Positions 7,982 to 15,941 of a stretch of 45,559 bases of DNA are shown one piece after another. The DNA is from Flavobacteriales bacterium. GTDB taxonomy: Bacteria > Bacteroidota > Bacteroidia > Flavobacteriales > TMED113. Location of the stretch: NCBI GenBank assembly GCA_002863085.1, contig PKDT01000009.1, positions 1 through 45,559 on the forward strand. Direction: 5' to 3'. The first letter of the stretch is position 1. Each line of letters opens with the position of its first letter. Under the pieces are notes generated by a model. That model was not told where the DNA came from and searched no databases. It saw nothing but the letters and a program-made list of their open reading frames with translations. The position numbers and the translations under genes were made by a program.

Positions 7982-9934
7982 ATGGATTTAGACAATCAAA
8001 AGAACTCTCAGTATTCTGCTGGTAGTATACAAGTTTTAGAAGGTTTAGAAGCTGTTAGAAAAAGACCAGCTATGTACATTGGTGATGTTGGACAAAAGGG
8101 CCTCCACCACCTTGTTTATGAAGTTACTGATAATTCAATTGATGAGGCCCTCGCAGGGCATTGTAAAAATATTCATGTTACCATTAACGAAAACAACTCA
8201 ATTACAGTTTTAGACGACGGAAGAGGTATTCCAACAGGTTTACACGAAAAAGAAAAAAAATCTGCCCTCGAAGTTGTTATGACCGTTTTACACGCAGGTG
8301 GTAAGTTTGATAAGGATTCTTACAAAGTTTCAGGTGGTTTACATGGTGTCGGAGTCTCATGCGTAAATGCACTATCTCAACACCTCAAGGTTACCGTGTA
8401 CAGAGAAAATAAAATATTTTGTCAGGAATATGAAAAGGGAGTTCCTCTTTATCCGGTTAAACAGATTGGAGAAACTGAAAAAAGAGGAACCGAGGTGACA
8501 TTTTTGCCTGATAGTAGCATTTTTGTTGACACCAATTATGTGTATGATATCCTGTCTTCCAGAATGCGTGAACTTTCTTTTTTAAATAAGGGCATATCTA
8601 TTTCTATTACTGATAAAAGAACAAAAGATGAAAACAATAATTACTTAACCGACACATTCTTTTCGGAGGGCGGTCTAAAGGAGTTTGTAAAGTACCTAGA
8701 CGCAACACGAGATTCGTTAATGGAAAATGTTATGTACATGGAAGGTGAAAAAAATGGCATTCCAGTTGAGGTAGCAATGCAGTACAACACAACATACTCG
8801 GAAAATTTACACTCTTATGTCAACAATATTAACACCCATGAAGGTGGGACTCATCTTTCGGGTTTTAGAAGAGCTCTTACAAGAACACTCAAAAGTTTCA
8901 TAGAGAAGACCGGGGTTTTGTCTAAAGAAAAAATTACCATTTCAGGAGATGACTTTAGAGAAGGTTTAACGGCAGTTGTTTCCGTTAAAGTTATGGAGCC
9001 TCAGTTCGAAGGTCAAACGAAAACCAAGTTGGGAAATAGTGAAGTCATGGGTCCCGTTGATCAACTTGTTGGTGAAATGCTTTTCAATTATTTGGAGGAA
9101 AACCCAAGAGAGGCTAAGTCAATTATCCAAAAGGTTGTTCTAGCCGCAAAGGCAAGACAAGCTGCTCGAAAAGCTCGTGAACTTGTTCAGAGAAAAACAG
9201 TAATGTCTTCAACCGGTTTACCGGGAAAACTTTCTGATTGTTCTGAGTCTGACCCAAATTTATGCGAGATTTTTTTAGTTGAGGGTGATTCTGCTGGTGG
9301 AACTGCTAAGCAAGGAAGAGATAGGGCATTTCAAGCTATACTTCCTCTCAGAGGAAAGATTTTGAATGTTGAAAAAGCTATGCCATACAGAGTATTTGAA
9401 AATGAAGAAATTAAAAACATGTTTACTGCTCTTGGTGTTTCTGTTGGTACTGAGGAAGATGAACGAGCACTAAATTTAGAAAAACTGAGATATCACAAAA
9501 TTGTAATAATGTGTGATGCTGATGTAGATGGAAGTCACATTGCAACATTGATTTTAACTTTTTTCTTCAGGTATATGAAAGAACTAGTTGAGTCTGGATA
9601 TGTATACATTGCTACCCCCCCTCTTTATTTGGTGAAAAAAGGATCAACTCAGAAATACTGTTGGGATGATAAAGAAAGGGATGATACAGTTGAAAATTTA
9701 AGAGCTGGAAAAGACATTAAAGTTAATATTCAAAGATATAAAGGTCTTGGTGAAATGAACGCCTCTCAATTATGGGATACTACCATGAATCCTGAAAATA
9801 GAACTCTTAGACAAGTAACAATTCAAAATGCTGCTGAAGCGGATAGAGTATTTTCTATGTTGATGGGGGATGATGTTCCTCCAAGAAGAGCGTTTATTGA
9901 AGAAAATGCTAAGTATGCTAAAATAGATGTATAA
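7982..9934 (+). CDS. gyrB: DNA gyrase subunit B
   Basis: GyrB supplies the ATPase and the metal-binding TOPRIM domain of DNA gyrase, which introduces negative supercoils. The 650-residue protein has the expected order. The GHKL ATPase has EALAGHCKNIHV at about residue 45, DDGRGIP at about 78 and the GGLHGVGVS lid at about 118. The transducer domain has QTKTKLGNSEV at about 345. TOPRIM has EGDSAGGTAKQGRDRAFQA at about 434 and the metal motif DADVDGSH at about 512. The tail has QRYKGLGEMN at about 584. The length is normal for the short Bacteroidota form. gyrA is not adjacent. Its stop lies 2 bases from the stop of the convergent T9SS cargo gene, so there is no room for a terminator. Confidence 0.97.
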   Translation: MDLDNQKNSQYSAGSIQVLEGLEAVRKRPAMYIGDVGQKGLHHLVYEVTDNSIDEALAGHCKNIHVTINENNSITVLDDGRGIPTGLHEKEKKSALEVVMTVLHAGGKFDKDSYKVSGGLHGVGVSCVNALSQHLKVTVYRENKIFCQEYEKGVPLYPVKQIGETEKRGTEVTFLPDSSIFVDTNYVYDILSSRMRELSFLNKGISISITDKRTKDENNNYLTDTFFSEGGLKEFVKYLDATRDSLMENVMYMEGEKNGIPVEVAMQYNTTYSENLHSYVNNINTHEGGTHLSGFRRALTRTLKSFIEKTGVLSKEKITISGDDFREGLTAVVSVKVMEPQFEGQTKTKLGNSEVMGPVDQLVGEMLFNYLEENPREAKSIIQKVVLAAKARQAARKARELVQRKTVMSSTGLPGKLSDCSESDPNLCEIFLVEGDSAGGTAKQGRDRAFQAILPLRGKILNVEKAMPYRVFENEEIKNMFTALGVSVGTEEDERALNLEKLRYHKIVIMCDADVDGSHIATLILTFFFRYMKELVESGYVYIATPPLYLVKKGSTQKYCWDDKERDDTVENLRAGKDIKVNIQRYKGLGEMNASQLWDTTMNPENRTLRQVTIQNAAEADRVFSMLMGDDVPPRRAFIEENAKYAKIDV

Positions 9935-9936
9935 AA

Positions 9937-12420
9937 TTATTTAGCCATTATTATTTTTCCTAGTTCTTTTTTTTCAATCCCCATATTAGTTTTGTAAACT
10001 ACTTTATAGCTATAAATATCTGAGGGTAGCATTTCTCCATTTATTTGTTTTCCATCCCAACCTTCTTCGTATTTATTGGTTTTAAAAAGCTCATTTCCCC
10101 ATCTGTCAAAAATTGTTAATGAATAACTTTCGTAATCGATATTCATTAAAGAAGGAGAAAATGTATCATTCATACCATCATTATTTGGTGTGAATATGTT
10201 TGGGGTGTATGAATAATAGTCCTGTAAAACTCTTAGTTCTTTTGTAATAACATCACTACAACCAAAAATGTCGACAACCTCTAGTGTAACAAAATATACG
10301 CCTGGTTGAAGATATTGATTTGTTGGGTTTTGTTGATTTGAATTATTACCATCACCAAAATCCCAAGACCAAGAAATTATATTGTTATCAATGGATAAAT
10401 CAGTGAATTCAGTTGGTTCATTAGATAGTGAGAACTCAAACTCATCAGTTTCAAAATTAGCCAGAGGAGATGAATTTAATGAAATATAACTTTCACTTTC
10501 ACAGTTATTACTATCATTTACTGAAACTAAGTACTCCCCAGCCTCTAGTCCCTCAAAGTTTCCATTTGTATTGGAATCAACTATATTGTTGTCATATGAT
10601 AAACTATAGAAGTAGTTAGGGATTCCCCCTGATGCATTAATGGAAATTTCGATGTCATTAACATTACAATCTTCAAAATCTACATCAAAACTTACAGCCT
10701 CATTTTCATTGATTTCTATTGAAAATAACTCTTCACAACCATTTTGATCTGTAAGAGTAAGTGAATAGTTTCCGCCGGAAACATTTTGTAAGTCTTCGGT
10801 GTTGAAAGAATCACCCATGGGATTAACCCAAACATATGAATAATTAGGGTTTCCGCCAGAAACAGTTATATCAATGAAACCATCTTCTGAATTATTACAG
10901 CTCACACCACCAGTTTCATTCAACTCGATAATTATTTCATTAGGTTGATTAATATTAAAAATAATTTCATCACCAGTTATTAAACATCCGTTTGAATCAA
11001 GAACTGAGTAATAATAATCACCAGATTCTAAATTATTAAATGATATTAAATCACCAGATTCAGTAGAAATATTTTCTTGGTTAGCATTATATAAATACGT
11101 TGTATATGGTGAAATACCACCCTCTATTGTGATTTCTATCAATCCGTCACTTCCACCAAAACAAGAAACATCAGAGGTTAAATCACTAGAAATTATTTGC
11201 GCAGGTTGATTGATTGATATATTAATTTCTGAGCTTACACACAAGCTTGACTCTTCTTGAATGTCAATAAAGTATTCTCCTGGGCTGAGGTTTTGGAAAA
11301 TAAATTCTTCATTACTGGAATTTTCAGATAAAATGAGAGTTGAGTTCGAATCATAAAGATTATATATCCAGTTTCCTTCATAAGGAGCGAAGACCTCTAT
11401 TGTTCCGTTATTTAGTTCAAAGCAACTTACGTCATTGCCATTTCCACTCAAATTCAGTTCTTCGAAAAAGATACTAACATCATCACCTTCTATACCTCCT
11501 TCAAATCCACACCAATCTCCAGCATCACCACAAAGTGAGGCACCAGCAGTGTAAGTAACATTTCCGCCAGGAATTACTGTTATTTGTCCACCTGTTCCAA
11601 TCTGATTTCCAAATTCATCTTGCCATATGATGTCAGTTCCTGCTACTGCAGGAGCAAATTCCATATTTTCTATGACATAGTCATCGTTTCCGTTTGGTGT
11701 GAATCTCCAAGCATCATTTTCACATGTCCATTGATTTGGAAAATTTCTTACAATTCCATCAAGTCCTGTTACGACATGCGCAATTGTACCGTCAATATTG
11801 TGAAGACCGTGAACCGCCGCTCCTTCGTTCCATGTTGTGCACAAAACCTTCTGTGCAATATGTGTTTCAATTATATTACTCCCCTCAAATAGCTTGATTT
11901 GACTTGAATAACATATATCAGTGCATGAAAACATAGGAATGCCGCAAAACGAAGCAATGAACACTCTGTTAGGTGCTTCACCTGTAGTTGCGTACTGTAT
12001 TGTGCCGTTTCCATTCGCCCCGGGGTAGATATCTTGCCATGGGCAAAGAATAGAGTTTTGTGTTTCTGGTTCTAAGTTGGTTGGTATAGCTGCATCTATG
12101 GTCCAGTCTGAGTAGTTGCCGGCATTGAAAGTATTGAAAGATAAATAATTATTAGATGCGAGTACGACCTGATTGTATGTATTTCCGTAAAAAACAAAAT
12201 CAAAACCAAGGTCTATTACACTTCCAAAGATATCGTCAGTGTATATATTTGAATCATTTAGGTCTACAGCGAATGAAGTTGCTGATAAAATAACCTCAAC
12301 ATTTCCTTGTTCACCCTCACAGAGATAAACATCGTCGGATGCAACAACTTGTGATTTCAAATCACAAACAAATAATGTCAGTACTAAAGAAAGAAGTAAA
12401 AAATTATCTATTCTATTCAT
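9937..12420 (-). CDS. T9SS cargo with SprB-like repeats, PKD domain and type B (gliding-motility) C-terminal domain
   Basis: An 827-residue secreted adhesin-like protein. A signal peptide at residues 1-24 ends near LKSQ. Residues of about 30-235 form a Cys- and aromatic-rich domain of the sort seen at the N-terminus of large Bacteroidota surface proteins. Several repeats of about 80 residues follow at about 330-650, with recurring cores such as VSCFGGSDGLIEITIEGG and VSCNNSEDGFIDITVSGG, similar to SprB repeats. A PKD domain (WSWDFGDGNNSNQQNP) comes next. The last 95 or so residues, with TPNIFTPNNDGMNDTF, IFDRWGNELF and W-D-G-K, are the gliding motility-associated type B sorting domain. It is exported by Sec and then by T9SS to the surface. 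The ligand is unknown; gliding motility is not proven by this domain. Confidence 0.88.
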   Translation of the reverse strand: MNRIDNFLLLSLVLTLFVCDLKSQVVASDDVYLCEGEQGNVEVILSATSFAVDLNDSNIYTDDIFGSVIDLGFDFVFYGNTYNQVVLASNNYLSFNTFNAGNYSDWTIDAAIPTNLEPETQNSILCPWQDIYPGANGNGTIQYATTGEAPNRVFIASFCGIPMFSCTDICYSSQIKLFEGSNIIETHIAQKVLCTTWNEGAAVHGLHNIDGTIAHVVTGLDGIVRNFPNQWTCENDAWRFTPNGNDDYVIENMEFAPAVAGTDIIWQDEFGNQIGTGGQITVIPGGNVTYTAGASLCGDAGDWCGFEGGIEGDDVSIFFEELNLSGNGNDVSCFELNNGTIEVFAPYEGNWIYNLYDSNSTLILSENSSNEEFIFQNLSPGEYFIDIQEESSLCVSSEINISINQPAQIISSDLTSDVSCFGGSDGLIEITIEGGISPYTTYLYNANQENISTESGDLISFNNLESGDYYYSVLDSNGCLITGDEIIFNINQPNEIIIELNETGGVSCNNSEDGFIDITVSGGNPNYSYVWVNPMGDSFNTEDLQNVSGGNYSLTLTDQNGCEELFSIEINENEAVSFDVDFEDCNVNDIEISINASGGIPNYFYSLSYDNNIVDSNTNGNFEGLEAGEYLVSVNDSNNCESESYISLNSSPLANFETDEFEFSLSNEPTEFTDLSIDNNIISWSWDFGDGNNSNQQNPTNQYLQPGVYFVTLEVVDIFGCSDVITKELRVLQDYYSYTPNIFTPNNDGMNDTFSPSLMNIDYESYSLTIFDRWGNELFKTNKYEEGWDGKQINGEMLPSDIYSYKVVYKTNMGIEKKELGKIIMAK

Positions 12421-12545
12421 ATTAAGTATTTTATATTTTTAAAATACAAATATCATACCACAAAAACACATTGATATAAACAATTTACAATTTAGTTAAA
12501 AAAAAATATATATTTATTTATATTTAATACAATAAATTTTTTTTT

Positions 12546-13484
12546 ATGAAAATAACCGTTGTGGGCGCAGGTGCAGTTGGTGCAAGTTCTGCCGAGTATA
12601 TTGCTATTAAAAACTTTGCTTCTGAAGTCGTATTACTAGATATCAAAGAAAATTTTGCTGAAGGAAAAGCAATGGATCTTATGCAGACATCGTCACTTAA
12701 CTCTTTTGATACAAAAATCATTGGTTGTACCAATGACTATTCAAATACTAAAAATAGTGATATTGCCGTCATAACTAGTGGTATTCCAAGAAAGCCTGGT
12801 ATGTCTAGGGAAGAGCTCATTGGAATAAACGCCAAAATAGTCAAAGAAGTTTCTGATGAATTAATTAGATTTTCTCCTAATGTAATTTTAATTATCGTTA
12901 GTAACCCTATGGACACTATGACATACCTTGCATACAAAACGCTTGGTATCGAAAAAAGAAGAGTAATAGGCATGGGCGGTGCTCTTGATAGTGCTAGATT
13001 CAAATATAGGATCAGTGAAGCATTGTCATGTCCAAGTTCTGATATTTCAGCTATGGTTATCGGGGCACACAGTGATAAAGGAATGGTCCCTTTAACAAGG
13101 TTAGCTACAAGAAATAGCATTCCAATTAATCAAATGCTAAGTCATGAGACAATAGAGAAAATAAGACATGAAACTAAAGTTGGTGGCGCAACACTAACAT
13201 CAATGTTAGGTACCTCTGCATGGTATGCACCAGGGGCAGCTGTTTCTTCAATTGTTCACGCGATTGCATGTGACCAAAGAAAAATCTTTCCATGCTCTGT
13301 TTTTCTTGATGGTGAGTATGGTTTGAGTGATATCGCAATTGGTGTTCCAGTTGTATTAGGCAAAAATGGTATCGAAAGAATTTGTGAAATAGAACTTGAT
13401 AAAATTGAAAAAAATATGCTAAGCGAGTCGGCCTCGGGAGTTAATAAAACAAATGAAATTCTCAAGGAAATGAAAATTATTTAA
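12546..13484 (+). CDS. mdh: malate dehydrogenase (LDH-like type)
   Basis: This enzyme interconverts malate and oxaloacetate with NAD in the TCA cycle. The 312-residue protein has the Rossmann motif VVGAGAVGASSAEY at about residue 5 and LLDIKENFAEGKAMD at about 31, the acidic residue marking NAD use. It also has the substrate loop SGIPRKPGMSREEL with its arginines, SNPMDTMTY at about 119, and the catalytic histidine in VIGAHSDKGMVPL at about 171. The His-Asp loop reads AHSD where most relatives have GHGD; the catalytic His and Asp are kept. The arginine-rich loop argues for malate rather than lactate. The 3' end overlaps the convergent T9SS cargo gene by 8 bases. Confidence 0.94.
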   Translation: MKITVVGAGAVGASSAEYIAIKNFASEVVLLDIKENFAEGKAMDLMQTSSLNSFDTKIIGCTNDYSNTKNSDIAVITSGIPRKPGMSREELIGINAKIVKEVSDELIRFSPNVILIIVSNPMDTMTYLAYKTLGIEKRRVIGMGGALDSARFKYRISEALSCPSSDISAMVIGAHSDKGMVPLTRLATRNSIPINQMLSHETIEKIRHETKVGGATLTSMLGTSAWYAPGAAVSSIVHAIACDQRKIFPCSVFLDGEYGLSDIAIGVPVVLGKNGIERICEIELDKIEKNMLSESASGVNKTNEILKEMKII

Positions 13485-15777
13485 TCACTAGCTTGTGATT
13501 AATCTCAGTTTTTTTAGATTTGAGTTTAACGAAGTAAATTCCTTTTTTGAAGCTAACGTTAAAAAAAACAACATCTTCATTGATAATACTTTCATTTAAA
13601 ACCTCTTTTCCTAGTAAATTGTAAATAATGATTTGTCCATCAAATCTTTTATCAAATTTAATACTGAAATTCCCTGCACTAGGATTTGGAAACAGTTTAA
13701 CTTTGAGGTTTTCAAATTCATTTCCATTAGAGTTGAGATTATTTTCTGAAAAAAATTCAACACCTCCACTAGAGTTTCCCCTAACTAAGTCTATATAGCC
13801 ATCATTGTTTATATCGCTTATAAATATTTTTGAATGAATACAATTAGTGTCACCCAACATATTGTCAGATACTTCAGAGTACTCAAATTCTAAATTTAAT
13901 TCATAGTCGCCGTTTTCATTTATCTCTTCAACATTTTCATAAAGATGAACATTACCTCTTTCTGTTCCTACTGCTAATAAAAATTTATTTTCGTATTCAA
14001 AAACATGAGGATCAGTGTAACCAGTTAAATATATTGTGTCAGCAAGATGAATTCCGCCCAAACTTTTAATAATGATTTCAGATCCATTGCTATCGATAAT
14101 TCCGGTATTAAATGTAGGGGTGAAATCAGCAAAATTAGGGTCATTTATCGTACCTATGTTTTGATAGTAGTTAATCCCATTTAAAATTCCATTGTCAATA
14201 CCCATTCTTTCACCAATTACGAGATCCAGTAAACCGTCTCTGTTTAAATCCACAAGTTGTGGGGTTGCAAAACTACCAACATCAATATCTAAAACTTGAT
14301 AGTTCTCAAATTCTGGAAAGTTAGAATCGTTCAATCCTAAAGAACTAAATAGGTATATCTGACCATTGTTGTCTCCAACAATCATGTCTGTTAAGTTGTC
14401 GTTATTCAGATCACCAAAAGATGCGCTAAGTGATTGGAAACCAGACTGATTTCCAATTGATGACAGTTCGGCAAAATCGTTTGTAACAAATTCAAAAATT
14501 GGGTTTGTTAGTGTACCAGTATTCTTATAAAGTGAAATTTTAGAATTATAATTCCCATTATCGAAATAACCTTTGTTACATATTATTAAGTCTTTTAAGT
14601 TATCGTCGTTGAGATCATAAAGAAGGGGCTTAGAATTTGCCCCGACATCAATCATGCTACCAATTAAAAAATCATTGGATGAATAATTAAATTGAATTTC
14701 ACCATCTTCGTTTTGGCCGGAATTAACATAAAGATGAACGTTGTTGAAATTTTCAGACACATTGACACCGTTTGGATTAATTAAAATATCATCAAGATTA
14801 TCGTTATTCACATCGAGGTTAAAAGCAGCTGGAAATTTTGTTAAATTGATTGGAAGGTCATAACTAGGGTAATTTAGGTCTTGGTTGCTAATTGTGGCTT
14901 CATTTTGAGTCCCACCATTATATAGCATGACCATATTATCATATGTTAAATCGCCAAGAAGAAGTTCTAAACTTTGATTTACGTCTGGGTTTAAATCCAG
15001 GGCTAATAATGTTGACCCAGAATGTTTTGCAAATCTGCTATTTTCATTAACCTCATTGCAGTTTTCATCCAGCCCTAAAGTAACACTATTAGTACTGAAA
15101 TCTTCAACAAATTTTCCCCAACAATTATCACTTCTCACCATATTTATACTGTCACAGTTTCCGTACATTTGCATTGTTTTATTTTCATGAAAATAAACTT
15201 TGCTTCCTGATGGATCGAATGTTAAAATATCAATATCTGAGTCGCCGTCAACATCTACTATCGCAGGAATATCGGAACCACTTACATATAAATTAATTGG
15301 ACCGAATCCAGCGTCAGATTTAATTATTTTTAAAAATTCAAATTCTAAAACTTCATTCTCCGAAATATTTTTATAAACTGCTACCGATGAATTTTGGCTG
15401 GTGAATATGTCTTTTTTACCATCGAGATCGAAGTCAATCAAAAGTACCCAATCTCTCAGTTCAGGAAAATATGATGAGTATTCTGGGGAAAATATAAATT
15501 CGTTAGAGAAATTATTGAATAAAAATGTACTAATTTTAGCTCCGTTTTGAGTTCCGTTTTTTCCTGACTTATCAAATACAAATAAATCTTCAATTCCGTC
15601 TAGATTTAAGTCAATTTTTGAAAACTGACAAAAGTTCAATCCTCCGGACCAGGGGTTTTTCAACTCAACATTATCTTTAATAACACTTACATTAATCTGT
15701 TGTTCAAAGTTAATTTGACATTTGATTATGCAATTGAAAATTATCAATGATATCCAAAGAGTGTGTTTTTTGTACAT
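13477..15777 (-). CDS. T9SS cargo with FG-GAP/VCBS-like repeats and type A sorting domain
   Basis: A 766-residue secreted protein. It has a signal peptide over about residues 1-21 (MYKKHTLWISLIIFNCIIKC). Many FG-GAP/VCBS-type repeats follow, with calcium-binding D-x-[DN]-x-D-G-like loops such as DLNLDGIEDLFVFD, DVDGDSDIDILTFD, DLNNDNLTDMIVGD and DLNRDGLLDLVIGE; these predict a beta-propeller. The last 75 or so residues, from KLFPNPSAGNFSIKF through IYNLLGKEV to GIYFVKLKS, are a T9SS type A sorting domain. Such domains pass the outer membrane through T9SS and are usually cleaved and attached to the surface or released. No catalytic module is seen, so adhesion or ligand binding is likely. It is divergent from secDF across 164 bases. 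Confidence 0.9.
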   Translation of the reverse strand: MYKKHTLWISLIIFNCIIKCQINFEQQINVSVIKDNVELKNPWSGGLNFCQFSKIDLNLDGIEDLFVFDKSGKNGTQNGAKISTFLFNNFSNEFIFSPEYSSYFPELRDWVLLIDFDLDGKKDIFTSQNSSVAVYKNISENEVLEFEFLKIIKSDAGFGPINLYVSGSDIPAIVDVDGDSDIDILTFDPSGSKVYFHENKTMQMYGNCDSINMVRSDNCWGKFVEDFSTNSVTLGLDENCNEVNENSRFAKHSGSTLLALDLNPDVNQSLELLLGDLTYDNMVMLYNGGTQNEATISNQDLNYPSYDLPINLTKFPAAFNLDVNNDNLDDILINPNGVNVSENFNNVHLYVNSGQNEDGEIQFNYSSNDFLIGSMIDVGANSKPLLYDLNDDNLKDLIICNKGYFDNGNYNSKISLYKNTGTLTNPIFEFVTNDFAELSSIGNQSGFQSLSASFGDLNNDNLTDMIVGDNNGQIYLFSSLGLNDSNFPEFENYQVLDIDVGSFATPQLVDLNRDGLLDLVIGERMGIDNGILNGINYYQNIGTINDPNFADFTPTFNTGIIDSNGSEIIIKSLGGIHLADTIYLTGYTDPHVFEYENKFLLAVGTERGNVHLYENVEEINENGDYELNLEFEYSEVSDNMLGDTNCIHSKIFISDINNDGYIDLVRGNSSGGVEFFSENNLNSNGNEFENLKVKLFPNPSAGNFSIKFDKRFDGQIIIYNLLGKEVLNESIINEDVVFFNVSFKKGIYFVKLKSKKTEINHKLVIK

Positions 15778-15910
15778 TATGCAAATAATTAATCTAGATT
15801 TTGTGGTAAAATTTGAAAAATCTTCTTCTCACAAATTACATTATTTTTTATTTCACACCAAATAAGACTTATTTAATAACTTCATTTTTTCTAAAACATA
15901 TTAAAATTTT

Positions 15911-15918
15911 TATATTTG
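15911..15918 (+). promoter_or_regulatory. candidate -7 element for secDF
   Basis: TATATTTG matches the Bacteroidota -7 consensus TAnnTTTG exactly and ends 23 bases before the secDF ATG. No clear TTG lies about 19 bases upstream, so only the -7 half is supported. Confidence 0.4.
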
Positions 15919-15941
15919 CCCTTCATTTTACTACTTGAATT

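Noticed and set aside
12447-12454. GATATTTG on the minus strand as a promoter for the type B T9SS cargo
   Set aside because: The first base of the -7 motif is wrong and no TTG is found at the proper distance.
13050-13090. AHSD in place of GHGD in malate dehydrogenase as a broken active site
   Set aside because: The catalytic His and Asp and the substrate-binding arginines remain, and loop length matches Bacteroidota relatives, so the enzyme is probably active.
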